Positions 44,201-57,243 of a stretch of 64,000 nt of DNA are shown piece after piece; the stretch's first letter is position 1, and each line of letters opens with the position of its first letter. The notes beneath the pieces were generated by a model. That model worked only from the letters and a program-made list of their open reading frames with translations, did no database searches and was not told the origin of the DNA. Source of the DNA: Rhizoclosmatium globosum (lineage: Eukaryota; Chytridiomycota; Chytridiomycetes; Chytridiales; Chytriomycetaceae); contig MCGO01000057.1 of the NCBI GenBank assembly GCA_002104985.1, positions 1-64,000 of the forward strand. Reading direction: 5' to 3'. The translations under genes were made by a program, and so were the position numbers.

Positions 44201-47200
44201 TGGAAGAGTTGGGGGAGGAAGTCAAGAATAACGGTGACCCGGAGTTGAGTGCCTTGGAAGAGAGGTTGGATGTGTTGAGAGAGAGTCAGGAAGCGATGCG
44301 GAGTGAAGCGAATGGTCGACGTGGAGTTGTGACTGCTTCTTCGGCGTCCAAGTCTGTCAAATTCCGGTCGGATGTGGAGCAGATCCAGAGACACATGTCG
44401 TTGGATGATGTGGAGGAGTGGGAGGAGGAGCAGGAGGAGAGAGGCAAGAACAGAGGCGGTAGTACTGGTGGTGGTGAAGAGGAGGGGAAGGATCAGATTG
44501 ACTTGAGTGTTGAGCAGTTACTTGCAAAATTGCTTGAAAACTCTGTGCGTGAGCATCAAGCAAGGAAGTTGGCTACAACCGACGCGTCTCGCCAGTCTTT
44601 GAAACAGCAGTCTCAACCCAAGCAGCCACAACGGAGCAGCGATGTCGATTTGTCTCTCCTTGTTTCTGCGTTTGAATCACAAACAGGAACAGCTCTGTCC
44701 ACGGAGGAGCGGGAATACTTGCAACAAAGCCTCTCCCAGCGCGACTCAAAACTGAATGAATCCATGCGTGATATCTGGGACGGGAAAATGACTGGATATG
44801 AAGATGTGGAAGTGGAAACTTTTGGAGACCCGTGTTGTACTGAAGGAGAGCCGTGTGAGGAGAGCTACAAGTTCCCTACCAAAGACGGGAAACGTCACAG
44901 TGGACGGTATGGATGCGACTCTGAGACTGCTAGCGCTGAGATGACGCCTGCGCAAATGAGTCCTGTTCGAGAACGAATGGAAGTTGATGTCGAAGATGAT
45001 ATTGAGGTTGCTGCAGGAAGTGCTGCTGGATTTGATGATGTTGATGAAGCTCAGATTGAGGACGCGTCCAGAAAGATTGAGGATGGGATTTCGGTAATGT
45101 GGATATTTACTTTTTTTTGTTTTTCATTGACGGTTTGTGTTTGTACAGCAAATCTTGATTCATATCAGTGAGTTGAAGAAGACTGATGTTGACTTTAACA
45201 AGCCGGAGCATGTTCGTGCGTACTCGGATTTGTTTGGAAGCTTGTCGGGTCAGTTGCAGCAATTTATGGAGGCTCGTTCTACTATTCACCAATTCAGGAG
45301 TGTTTTGGCGAAGCAAAAGGTGTGTTGTATTGGTGTATTGTACGTGCTATTGTAACATGGCGAAAACGATAGAGCTTGAAGGCGGGTCTTGAAGCAAAAT
45401 CAGTTCCGGAAGTAAACAATGCTCCTGCGAATGCCCCGCCATCAGTTAAGCAAGAGCTTCCTAATTTCATGAAGCGACCGGCTCCTCTTCAAGCTGAACG
45501 CGTTGTGGCTCCAACTACAATTTCATCTATCGATTCAGCTCCTTCCACGCGTCGCGAAACTGATGTAAACAACAAGCAGCCTTCTCGTAAATTCTCGGAC
45601 AACTTTGACAGTATTGATGAGATGGTGTACGCTCGTCGCGCGAGAAGAGAGCAAGAGGAGAATAACATTTGTCAAGAACAAGACATGGAGGAAGATGATT
45701 TTGACAGGGAAGAAGAGCCACAAAATGAAGAAGACGACGACGAAGAAGAACGCACATTGGACGCGAAGGGAGTTTACCGTTTGCATGAGTATCGCGGACG
45801 TCGTCGTGAAGACGGCGGAATGTATTCGTGGGTTGAAGCTGCCAAAGTCGACGAAATGGAAGTTGAGGAGTTGAAACGCGCCAATGAGATTGTCCAGGCT
45901 CGATTGAAGGCTTCTGCTGCGGCTGAAGCTGTTGCACAGTCCACTGTTCGCAAGATTGAACAGTGTGGTACTGCTGAAGGACAGAATCAGCATGTCTTGG
46001 ATGGGTACTCCAAGAGGTTAGCTCTGTCAGTGTTATGGGTGGGGATCTAAAACTGTAATTTGACAGATTGTACAATCAAGTCAAAGACTCAATCTATCGG
46101 GGAGCTGCCAACACAATCTCTAAATACGAGAACGAGCCCTTCTTTTTGGTCAATACGTTCAAGGGTCTTCAAAAACTGGATTCACCTTACTTGAGACAAA
46201 AGTTTTTGGTATGTTGAGGTGTCTTTCTGCTATTTTGACTAAACGCGAAAATAGTTGCTTTTGGATTCTGTGTTGGAAGAGAGAGATCAAATCAACAGTG
46301 AGACTGGAGACTTTTCTACTACTCCAAACCGAGAGTCTTCCACTGCACAAGAGTTTGAAGATGACGATGACGAAGAAGGGAACGAATACGAGGAGGAAAT
46401 TAACTCTGCTGTCGAATCACCCAGACGTGATTACTACACTAGATCCGAGAGCGAGTCTCCTGTTCGGGTTTCACGAGCTTTTGATGATTTAGATTTGAGT
46501 CCGTCCAAGGCGTCAGTTGCGGAGAGTGATGTTGATTCCAGTTATGGCGTAAGTGCCTGAACTCTTAACAGATTTATTTGGTAATTAACATGCTGGTTAA
46601 ACAGGCTCGTATCGCAAAGTGCATTTCAGCCCTCATCAATGACTCTCCACCTTCCTCTAAATTCTCTGACTCTCAAATCTCAAACCTCCAAAACTTTTTA
46701 ATGGGTCTTGTTCATGCCGAACTCGACTCTGCTAGTGGGTACGACGATGACGACAACGACTTTTTAGATTACAACGAAATGGACGAATCTATTACAATTC
46801 GTGGATCGTTGCCTGATGACGCCGTATCGACCCTTATGGACGATATGAACGTGATGCTTGAGGAGCGATTGAACCGATACATTGGTCTGCACGTGCACAG
46901 GGTCCGCCGTGCACTTGTGAATGAGTCCTTAGATTGTGTACGTGAAGTGTTGCAAGAGGCAAGACTCTTGGCAGAAGCAGGGTGGGCGCGAAAAGTTGCA
47001 CGACAGGAGGAAGAAAAGTATTTGAGGCGGAAGGGTGTGAAGGAGAGAGTTGAGGCTGCGGAATGTGCGTTGCGCGACAGTGCTCAGAGACGTGCTGCTG
47101 TGAATGCGAGTATGGCTACTTCTGCCTCGGTTGGAAATTACCGCGGAAGTCGGAATGTGTATTCTGTCGCACCATCTGCGAGTTCTTCTCATGTTGTAGC

Positions 47201-47839
47201 TTCGCGAGATGAACCTGGATTGTCTTTGGAGTCAAAACGCGGCGGCGTAAAGGGAGCCGATCGTTTGGTTATGGTACGTTTATTGAAAGTTAGTTACTGT
47301 TCTTAACACATTTGTTTTTGCAGAGACGTAACCGCATGTATCAAAACGTGGAAGAATCAAACGTTTCGAATGTCAATGCACGTCAGAGTCAGAGAGAAGC
47401 TATTGAATCGATGCTCAAGTCCATTGCTGTGAATGAATGTGAGCGATAATATGAATATTTATATCTGCATTACTCATACAAATGCAGCTGCGAATATCTT
47501 TAAGGAGGAAAACATGGAGCCGATTGTGATTGAGCGGGAGGAGAAGGGTGGCAAGAGATGTGAGTGCCACTATCCTGCAACAAGAGCCGGAGTACTAACG
47601 TAGTTCAAGTCTTCACCACTCCTCGAGATGAATCTGTTAGTCCGGCATCAACAATTAAGGCATCGGCGATCAATAAAAGTGGCGGTCCACGTCAGTTTGG
47701 GGCAGGTGTCAAGACTTCCAGTGCACGATTGTCGGAGGCGATGGGCGAACGGGGAAAGTCTAACTGGAGCAGTGCGGGAAACTGGTCGAACGTGAGATCC
47801 ACAAGCGCGTCGACTTTGGTTGACCGTATGGATTGTTAA
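41299..47839 (+). CDS. PCM1: PCM1-like centriolar satellite protein
   Basis: Fifteen exons: 41299-41414, 41477-41524, 41682-41846, 41900-42757, 42841-42894, 42986-43237, 43290-45093, 45149-45319, 45373-46016, 46067-46208, 46255-46548, 46605-47273, 47324-47438, 47488-47559 and 47604-47839; 1,879 aa, close to the roughly 2,000 aa of animal PCM1. The diagnostic block is at about 1371-1422: SIYRGAANTISKYENEPFFL, then a hydrophobic FKGLQKL run and SPYLRQKFLLLLDSVL. This corresponds to the conserved PCM1 stretch with IYSEVA..IS....P.FL and YLRQ. The rest is acidic and coiled-coil (AKMDAYQAQQDKLVALREQL and others), with Asp/Glu-rich segments. PCM1 scaffolds centriolar satellites that deliver proteins to centrosomes and basal bodies. 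All junctions keep frame; the first three small exons are the least certain. Confidence 0.75.
41628..41653 (+). repeat. CCAAT pentanucleotide microsatellite in an intron
   Basis: Five tandem CCAAT units in intron 2 of the PCM1-like gene, followed by A/C-rich sequence up to the splice acceptor. Confidence 0.8.
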
Positions 47840-47975
47840 AATCCTGTATTTTAGTATTTTTTTAATATGTTTACTAGTTGGGGATTGGAAATCGAATGTT
47901 GAATACTATTATTAATTCTTCTCGCTTTCTTTGACTTTTTGTGAAGGGGATTATCGCAAGATTGCCAGAAAAACA

Positions 47976-50059
47976 ATGGCTGCTGTGGTGAATGTCAAGG
48001 GGCCAAAGCCAACGACGCCTCCTCCAATCAAGCAGATTACACAGATTCAAACGTATGGTGCACTCGATTCAATACCATCGATGCCATCAATGCCGTCACT
48101 GTTTCCCGTGACAATTTCTCCCACACAAGTTCAAAGTCCCCCACAACCGCAACAACCACAAATCCATTTTGCTGAACCCCTCCATATGCCCGAAATCAAC
48201 AAGAAACCTACAAAAACATACGACATCGCGTTTGGAACCTACAAGAAAGACCGCGTGACAACATTGATTCCATTCCTTTCCACAAAGAGCAACCTAATCC
48301 ACACAACCGACAATATTCACACACGGCGCAAAACAAGTATATTTGGCCACACCTTTTCACGCGAAGAAGTCAAACTCCGAAACGCGCAATACCATTTTCT
48401 TGCACCCAGGTAATTCAACCCCCCCACACAAAAACCCCCCACCATATAAAACCCCGACTAACAAATAACCCCACTAAGGCTTGTCCCCACGAAACACTTG
48501 CACCCCCTCACAACCCCAACAGACCCCGCCTCCGACTTCCACGCGCGCGATGCATCAAAAAAGGATCCCTGGTCACACGACAGCACAGAAGTCGGAGCCG
48601 CACAGAGACTCGGCCTGTGGGTTGACCGAGCCCGGAACGGCGGCGTTCCATCGACAGAGTGTATTGAGACAGCAGTGCCTACGACCGTAACTGCAGGCGC
48701 AGGAACTACAACTACTCCTAGCAGCATTGTTGTGAAATCCGGGGGCCGCGTTGCACGGGAGTGGGGTGGAATTGGGGTTGGACTGGGGGACCCGCGTATT
48801 GCTGAGAATGCGTTTTGTGAGGATAAGAGGATCACGTGTGTTGTTTCGAGTCATCGATGGAATGGAGGTAATTTTGTTTTGTTTTTTTGTTATAGAGTAC
48901 GTGGTGGTTGTTTTTTAATATGTTGGGGGGGAAATTCATAGGGGGAGATGTGCGACTTGCAAGTGACGGGACATTGTTGTACAAGATCCACCGGAAATCG
49001 ATTGGAACGAAACAGTCGCTTGTCCTCTGCGACGCGCGTGGACGAAAGATTTGGAAACTTGCTGAACGGACTGGATTGACGGGATTCAATTACGATTTAT
49101 ATCGATTCGTGCACGATTCTTCGTCTTCTTCTTCTTCTGAGCAAGACACGACGATAACGACGAGTACACGCGTGAAACCGGGGACATCAGGCAAAAGCAA
49201 CACATCTACAAAACAGAAATGGTATTTGATTGGAACACTTGACCGCGTGTGTCCAAGTTCAAGCACAGGCCAGGCGAATTCGTTGTATGGAAGTCTTTCC
49301 AACAAATGCGTGCACAAGCCACCGACAATGAACCTCAAGCATGACAATTTTTGCGGAAGAGTGGGTGCAGGTGGGATTTACGGCATTGCAAGTCCTACAG
49401 GTTGTGTCGGGGACAGCATGATTATGCCATTCACACGACTCCTCATGAAATGGAACGGATGGGGAACCCATATTCTCCACGCCCCCAACCAAAAGACGCA
49501 TTCGACAACAACAGAACACCATCAAAAGCGATACACAGATGTATACAGCAGTGAAGCGTCCAACAGCGAATGGGAGACAGATCGAGACGGTGTCAGTTCC
49601 GCAATCATGATGGGAAACCCAGGGCAACACTCGTACCGCTTTTTAGACCAAAAAACGTCACGTCATGCAGGGACATTTCTGAAAATGCAGGAGCGACAGG
49701 AATCCAAAGTCATGAACCGGAACAGCAATACGTTTGAGGAGAGGGATGGGCCTGAGCCGACGTTGGATCGGTGGGAGCTTGTGATTGAGCCGCCGTTGGG
49801 GTTGACTGCAGACAAAGGAAAGAGCGAGAATATGAAGTGTGTGCGCAGGAGTATGCCGCCAGAGATGATGCTGGCGGCTGGATTGGTAGCACAGATGATG
49901 GTGGACAGGAAACCTGAAGGGAGACTTGTTGGAAGCCGTGGACTTGTTGAATCGGAGATGGGAAAAGGTCTTGGACGGAGGGTCAAGAGTCTGTTACCGA
50001 ACGTGATTGCAAATGATTCGCGCAAGGCTGCTATTGATATCCAAACTATCGTTTCTTAG
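47976..50059 (+). CDS. Unrecognised proline-rich protein
   Basis: Exons 47976-48409, 48479-48867 and 48942-50059; 646 aa. The N terminus is Pro/Gln/Ser-rich (about 1-70). The central part (about 70-420) contains beta-type stretches such as DVRLASDGTLLYKIHRK, LVLCDARGRKIWKL and KWYLIGTLDRV. These faintly recall LURP-one/tubby-like barrels, in which a G-x-x-L-F strand is followed by D-x-x-G-x-x-x-W; this is a weak inference. A Cys/Gly-rich block (NFCGRVGAGGIYGIASPTGC) follows. The C-terminal 100 residues include ESKVMNRNSNTFEERDG and a helix MPPEMMLAAGLVAQMMVD. There is no membrane segment. The start was taken at the first ATG of the open frame. It is tandem with the PCM1-like gene, 137 bp downstream. 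Confidence 0.6.
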
Positions 50060-50296
50060 ACTTACTGTTTTAATTTCTACTTTTCTTTTCCATGTCTATT
50101 TCTCTGATAAATTGCTATTCAATCTTGTGAAAGGCCACGGAAGTATATTGAGTTGAGTACTGAGATGAGATAGAAAGGAATAGGGTTTTTTCCAGGGGAT
50201 TACGCCTTGTAGATCAACGCACGTCTGTGATTGACATCCATTGTTTTTCTTTCCCTTCCCTTCCCTTACATTTATTTTATTAATTTGTCTTAAAGA

Positions 50297-52565
50297 ATGG
50301 AGACACAACCTTGTGGCCCACCCCCACCACCATCAACACTGGGAAAGAAGGAGGCCAAGGAAGCAAAGGAAGCAAAGGCACCTTCCGCGCACGCAAACAC
50401 AGGACAAGGCCTTGCGATCGCAGCTCCAAACTCAACTTCAAATGCGAACTCAAAGCGACCAGCCTCGGCGCCGGCTTCATCGCCCAGTGGACCTAGTGGA
50501 CCTAGTAATGCTAGTAGTGCTAGTAGTGCTAATACAGGTGGTGGAGCAAGTGGTCCAGGTGGTGGAGCAGGAGCCCTAGGAACAGCCCTAGGAACAACCC
50601 TAGGCGTCCTAGCAGGAAGCAGCGACGACGACCACTCTCTGTCCCTCAACAACAACAACAACAACAAACAACGCGCACACTCTCCCTCAACCACCTCAAC
50701 TGCTGCTTCAACAGACACCGAACTCGATCTGTCTCACCCGCTTCCGCAACAACAAAGTCGCTCGAATGTTTGTTCACTTTGATCGGTGTCAAAAGTCACC
50801 TATTATTAATACTGCTCCAAAGGTGGCCCATCAGCTCATCCAACACGGTCACGACTTTATTCACCAACGAATCCACGGCGTTTCCCCTCGAAAAATGGCC
50901 AAACTGTTTCCTGAAATTGATCATTCAACTGAATCCGTGGTTCTTGGTATTCCCTACCCCATCTTTGCCATGTGCACAGCCACACAAACCACTCACTCAC
51001 TCACTCCCCCCTCCCCCCAAACAAATATCAAATCAGTCTACAACTGTGCCCTCGAAAAGGATATCCTGTGGCAAGGAAAACTATACTGTACGACAAACTA
51101 TCTCTGCTTCCATTCTGTCGTTTTCGGTAAAACGGAACGTCTCGTGCTTCCCTGGCGTGACGTGATTTCTATCGAAAAGAAAATGACTGCTGCTGTCTTT
51201 CCCAATGCCATCAAAATTACTCTTCTGGATGGGAAGGTGAATATTTTGGTTTAAGAGTGTGTGAATGTAGTGTGTGTGAGTGTAGTGTGAGTGAGTGTAG
51301 CGTGTGTGAGTGTAGTGAGTGTATGTGTAGTGTGTGTGAGTGTAGTGTGTGTGAGTGTAGTGTGTGTGAGCGTAGCGAACCAAGGATTCCGACGTAGTTG
51401 GGTGATTATAGATTGAGCGTAGCGATAGTGACCACAGCGAACCAAGGATACCGACGTAGTCATATGATTATATAGGGAGAAGGAGGAACGATGTGAATTA
51501 TGGACTAGGATCAGATTGGGTATCTTAAAGATCTTTTGTCTCATGACAAATGATTTGTAAGGATTTGATAAAATGAACAAGTTGCGAGATGGTCGACTTG
51601 CAAGGAGCAAAAAAGCTATGCCTCCGTGTGGTTAAATATGTTTGATGCGAGAGGATCTATGCGCCTTCTATCAAACATCTAATTGAACAAAATCAGTATA
51701 CATTCGCTTCGTTTCTCAAGCGCGATACGTCATACGCAGATATTTCTGCACACTGGAAATCAGTCCGTGGGAATCCGAAAGTAATGCTGGGTGTTAACAA
51801 TTCTGGAGTCCGACGTTCAGATGGACGTTTGAATTCCTTGGGGACCGAAAACGACGACCATGGTGGGCCGGGCAGTAACAGTGGCAACAGCGGAGAGCAT
51901 CCACAAACTCGGCGGGGAAGTGATTATGTGCAGCTCCAACAATTCAAAGGCCCTGTTAAAAGTTTGGGGGCTTTGAATGGGGCTAATGGTGGAGCGGAAC
52001 GAAGAAGCATAACTCATCATGGAGGTGTGCCTGCGATCCAGCAAAGAGCCATGGAGCTGGATGTCTTTACGAGGTCTGTCTCATCATGGATAGATTGGAT
52101 TAGAGTATCTGACTTCATTTAGACGACCAAGAAGCATCACAGCGCCATACGAAATCGACACATCACCTCAGGCTCAGGCTCCTTCCGTTCTTGAAACTCC
52201 GCAATCGCAGCGGCATCGAGCGGTCACGGCATCTAGCACAAGCTCAAATAATTCCACACAACCAAGTATTGCGCAACCATCGTCACTTCTTACAGCCCAC
52301 CAGCGGACAAGTTCTGTACCTGTTCCAGTCACAATCCCTCCCACTTACTCAACGGATGCCATCCCAATCACAACTTCCCCTCTTTCCACTCTTCCTTCAT
52401 GCGCTTCCGCCTTGTCTCTTATGCCGTCTGCTTCCGCAGTAGACCTTCCCCACTCCTCGTCCTGTTTATCGAGCCAAAATCCTCACGTCGCATATGCCCA
52501 ATCCCTCCTCTCTCACCACATCCATCATCCATTCCACCTCCTATCTCGTCATGCACCCTCATCTC

Positions 52566-52597
<32 letters not shown>

Positions 52598-54548
52598 GCT
52601 CCATCAACAGGTCCAGCCGCTGGTCGCCACTCATCTGGCCTCCAAAACCAAACCGGCTCAAATCACAGTTTCGACCTCAGCCAACCCTCAGGAGTTACTC
52701 CGCCTCCTGGAATGGCCCTCCTCTACGACCCAAAAGCGATCCTTGGACCATGGCGTGGCCCCTCCCTTATTGTCGGATCCGTCACAGACAGCGTCGAACA
52801 ACCCGACAGTAACAGTGGAACCACCCGCAGCACCGGCGGCGGCACCCAAAAGTCAAACAGCACAAACAGTGCCGGAAGCGGAATGTACGGTAACGCAGGC
52901 GGCCCCAACCGCAGCATCGACGAAGAAAGCAACGACGGCACCGGCGGATCCAACAACCCCAACAACAACCCCGACTCCTCCAACGCCGCTTCCGCAGTTC
53001 CACGAAAACCCGCGAAATGCACATGCGAGTCGCACGAGGGCCTCCAAATCGTGAACCAGGTCCTACCCCACGGCCTCCGCATGCTTGTTGAGAAGCTAAC
53101 GAAGGAGGAAGGAAGCCGCGTTCTTCAAGATGCGTATAACGCGTGTGGGAGTGATGGGATTGTGTTTTGGAGGTGGAATGTTGGAGAGGATGGGAAACGG
53201 AGTAGTCGTGTTGTGGAGTATACTGCGAGGTTTGCTGGGTTTATGAGTTGAGTTTTATTCGTGGATTTCATGAAGTATTGGCTAACTTTTGGGTGATTTT
53301 TTTTGAAATTGTAGATGCAGAGCCGATTCTGTGCAAGGAATATCAGCAAGTCTTGTCCTCGAATGATGAGTTGAGTGTCTTTTGTTTGATTGATCAAAGT
53401 TTGCTTTTCTAAATGTATGGATTGAAATAGTTGTGTCGTGATGGATGTTAAAGTGGAATCCGCGCAAAAGTTTGATATCGGCAATATTCATCGGAGTATT
53501 TCGTTCACGAATCGTATCTGCTTGACGTATGAGGACACGCAAAAACTTCGCATTAAAGTTCATTCGCATATGAATGATAGCCAGGGGACCGGTATGTATT
53601 TCAACCTCCTCGTTTAGAACCAAACTTAAGTTAGAAAAAACAGAGGGTGAAAAAGTTTTGGAAAAGGCTATTTTCGTACGAAACCACAACTATTGCAATG
53701 CACTCATCAACTCTCTCCGTGGTGTAAAGACCACCAATCCATCTACGCCTCCACCCGCAGCTCCTCCTATCGTAAATGGAGCCACGCCAGACGCTGAACC
53801 ACCCACAAAGCGTTCATCCTCATTACCTGCCAATCCGGCAGCTCGCCCAGATGATCCGCCACCATTGTTCCTCCTTACACCAGAGTTTTGGAAATCCGTG
53901 ATGGATACAGTTGTGATTGTGCCGGCTGTGACTGCAGGAAAGGCACTTGGGATTTTGGTGCCTCTAGAGAACAACGCAGTAGCGGGACAAACAGCTATAA
54001 CAGCATCGTCCACCGTCGCCGAGACCCATCACAACAGCAAGAAAAAGAAGAAGGGTAACAAAGCGGGAGATCAACATGGAGCAGATGCAACTGGAGCTGC
54101 TGCAGGCACTCCACCTAGTGCGGGTACTACATCAGCAGCAGCCGGAACATCTAGCGGATTCAGTTTCCTCCGTGGATCCAGCACAAACACAAAGATTCTT
54201 GGTCTTGCCATGATGGCAGTAGTGTTTGGACTTGGGTTGACAGTTTTGAACATTGTGTGGATGGCGGAACTGAGTGACCGTCTTGAACGGACGTTGGATG
54301 CCGTACGTGTGGCGAGGGAGCAGCGATTGTCGGGTGGAGGAAAGCAGATTGTGTTGGAGGCAGGAAAGAGTGTTCCTGCGGCTGTGGCGGAGAGTTTGGT
54401 TGAAATGAAGGTTCGGTTGTTGGATCACTCGAAGCACTTGATTTCGTCGTTGCCAGTGTCGTTAGAGAGGAGTATTGGGAGTGTGGATGATGTTCGGGTT
54501 AAGCTGAAGACTTTGAAGGAGGAGTTGTTGGCGAATCCTTTGGATTGA
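50297..54548 (+). CDS. LAM/GRAMD1-type sterol transporter (GRAM + VASt + TM)
   Basis: Exons 50297-50767, 50823-50946, 51037-51236, 51697-52073, 52123-53246, 53315-53369, 53431-53591 and 53644-54548; 1,138 aa. A low-complexity N terminus precedes a GRAM domain (about 180-290): VYNCALEKDILWQGKLYCT, FGKTERLVLPW, SIEKKMTAAVFPNAIKITL, and after the intron YTFASFLKRDTSYADI. A disordered Gln/Ser/Pro linker follows. The VASt (StART-like) domain (about 688-880) starts CTCESHEGLQIVNQV and includes SRVVEYTARF, CVVMDVKVESAQKFDIGN and HSHMNDSQG. A single membrane helix ILGLAMMAVVFGLGLTVLNI (about 1020-1040) and a C-terminal coiled coil complete the family's order. LAM proteins sit in the ER at membrane contact sites and move sterols. 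Two introns start with GTTGAG, an unusual donor, but both keep frame and the domain. Confidence 0.85.
51251..51375 (+). repeat. GTGTGAGTGTA minisatellite in a long intron
   Basis: About nine imperfect units of a 10-15 bp GTGTGAGTGTAGT motif lie inside the 460-nt third intron of the LAM-type gene. A second duplicated motif (GATTATA...GAGCGTAGCGA.AGTGACC, about 35 bp twice) follows to 51475. Every unit contains GTGTGAGTGT, so dozens of donor-like GT sites follow the real donor. Confidence 0.85.
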
Positions 54549-54654
54549 ACAGGTGTGGAGTTAAATGTTGTTTCTATACTTTCTTAGACTTCTTTCAAAA
54601 GTAAACAAAATTCAAATTAATTATACCTTTTCTTGAAATTGCACTTCAAATTGA

Positions 54655-57216
54655 ATGCTCAAGCACAGCACAAAGACCATAACAACAACTGAAGCAGTGC
54701 TTCCCAACCAGACTATTACCTGTATCAATGCAGTAACGCACGTATCATTTCAGGTGGCTGCCGAATCAGCTGCCACTCTGAATTCAAGTGCCAGTCCTTC
54801 GTCCACTCAATTGTTGCCCCAACCACAATTGAAGACCGCAGAAAACGAATTAAATCTGCATAACTCTCTCAGATCCAGACCAACTCGTGTGAGCAGAATA
54901 TGCACTGTTCTATCACACGACCACTCATCCAAATTCTGTGGGGTTAACCAACGATGGCGACCAGTTCTCTATCCTTGGAATACGTCTCTCACTTGTTTAT
55001 GATCTTATTATTGAAATGGGTGGAATTGAAAGACTAGGAAATCTTACCACAGCCCAAGTTGCGGAACTGTACATAAAGCCGCTGACAAAAGAGTCTGGAA
55101 AGTCCTTTTGTTATGAGCTGGTTAAAAATGGACGTTCTTCATTCGTTAAACCCGCTAAATTTTTCATCTCACATGCCTGGCAGTATCCTTTTGCTGATGT
55201 TGTTGAAGCAATTGACCTCTATTTCGATGATCGCAAAATTGACCCTCAAAGCACATATATTTGGTTTGACCTGTTCTGCAATTCGCAACACAACACGTCT
55301 GAAAAGGAGTACGGGTGGTGGCAAAATACATTCACGAAAGCAATCAGTAAAATTCAGGTATCGTAAATTAATAAGCAATACTTGTAGCTTACTTATTCTT
55401 CTCAGAATGTTGTCATGGTACTTCAGCCATGGACAAACCCAATTCCTCTCCAACGAGCCTGGTGTGTATTCGAACTGTTTGCAGCACATCAGAGTGGCGC
55501 CAAATTTCACGTGACATTGTCCACGAAGGAGCTAAGAAGTCTTCTCGATGGTCTTCATCGAGACCCATCATCATTCCTCAAAGTGTTGCAAAACGCAAGC
55601 TGTAAAGAGAGTCGCGCGTTCATTGAACAAGATCGCATCAACATCCATGAGGCTATTAAACGCAACGTTGGATTCAAGCAAATCGATGAGATGGTGTTGA
55701 AGCAATTTCAAGCTTGGGTTGTGGGCCGATTGAAAGTTGTTGAAAAGGTGGGTCCAGATAATGTTCAGAAAATTCGGCAATTGCTGTATAACGAAATTGA
55801 GGGAGAATCGATAGACACGATAGAAAACGAAATGGAAGCTGCGAGGTGGCTGCGTGCACTAGCATTTTGGAGAATAGTCAAGGGCGACTTGGGGAAAGCG
55901 CTTGTACCAGTTGCGGCTCGATATAATATCTTAAAAGAACTCTTCAATAACGGTCGTAAAAGTGAAGAATTCATGGTAGAATTTTATGATTCTTGGTTCG
56001 AATATGGAAAACTCTTGCACAAACTTGGGCAAAACGAAGAAGCATTGGACCTTTTGGTGTCACTTCAGAGTGCGAAACAAACGGTCAAGGCACCTGACCT
56101 GGAATTGATGATGTTGGAGGCCGTGTCCTTTTCTGTTCTGGCTATTCTGGCTCCTGAAACAGTTTTTGACAAATGCCGGACCATACTCGCAAAAATGGCT
56201 TCTTTGAAATCACACGAAGAACAACTCGAAGAACTACAAAGATATTGTCGGGTGCCGGGAGAATTGTTTGCTTCTTATTTCGATGCATACTGCCATATTC
56301 GAGTTCCAGTCAAAGCCCTTTCTGATGAAACCATTCAGTTTACGATCAGTTTATACGATTTTGCGGAACAGAACTACGCTGACGACCCTTCATCAATTTC
56401 CTCCTCTTTTAACAGTCTTCTTTGGTGGCTGGAAATCCATGGTCGTTTTGCAGAAATGGAGACAAAATTGATTTCACGTATTGAGGCGTTGAAGTTGCAA
56501 GTTGGTGTGTTGTTTGTGGAAGTCTCGAAATTACTTCGTCAACTCTGTGAACTGTACCTCCGTCAATCCAAGTTCGACCAATATAGCGATATAATTGAAA
56601 GTCAATTCAATGCCTACTCCGAATTCGTCAATAACGAAAACCATTTGGATGCAATCCTTTGGAAGAAAGAGATGGCAAACATCTACAAAGCACAAGGAAA
56701 TATTCGGACGCCATTGAAGTTCTCGAACGAACGAAAACAGTTTTTGGCAAACTGTTCGTGGTTAATGAAAGACTCGAGTTGGAATACGTTGAATGTGTTT
56801 TATTGAATGGTGATCCTGTTCTTGCCTTGAAACGAACAATACTTTGTCTAAACACTAGTTGGGGAAAGGAATTGGAAGGTGAAAGATACCTCAAATGGAA
56901 GCTGCTGACTGCGAAAGCAGTCTTGCGACTTAAGAAAGGAGAAAGTCGTGGTTTAATAGTACTCTGCGAGCTTCGCCAAGAATGCATTCATATGCTTGGT
57001 TCAAGTCACAAACTCACTTTGGAAGTGATCATTTTGCTCGCAAGTACTCAGGTTACATTCAAAAATTATAAGGAGGCCCAGGAAGCATTTGACTTTTGTA
57101 AAGTGAGAGTCGATTCGGTTCTTGGACCGTATTCACCCTTGACTTTGGACTTTTATAAAAAGCACGAGGTATATCTAAAAGAGGTAGAGGCCGTTGATGT
57201 GGGGACTTCAAAGTGA
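54655..57216 (+). CDS. TIR-like/TPR protein, one frameshift
   Basis: Exons 54655-54888, 54965-55357 and 55406-57216. The N-terminal domain (about 140-240) has a TIR-like/FISHAW-type signature: KFFISHAWQYPF, IWFDLFCNSQHN, then NVVMVLQPW and RAWCVFELFA. This is the arrangement seen in large algal, oomycete and fungal repeat proteins, where the first strand, a buried Asp and a Trp-Cys-x-x-Glu element build the fold. About 600 residues of TPR-like helices follow. The frame breaks at 56698-56700. Upstream it reads EMANIYKAQG. Downstream, one frame over, KYSDAIEVLERTKTVFGK continues a standard TPR helix pair. One missing A in a run of A restores a single protein of about 810 aa. Role: probable signalling or innate recognition protein, by analogy only. 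Confidence 0.7.
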
Positions 57217-57243
57217 CTAAATAATAAAGAATAAGATTTACAA

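Noticed and set aside
50768..50795. 28-nt intron at the end of exon 1 of the LAM-type gene
   Set aside because: Too short; the 55-nt choice ending at 50822 contains a branch-like TTAAT and keeps frame.
51081..51383. Minus-strand ORF with repeated Tyr-Thr-His units
   Set aside because: Product of the intronic minisatellite read in reverse; no real gene.
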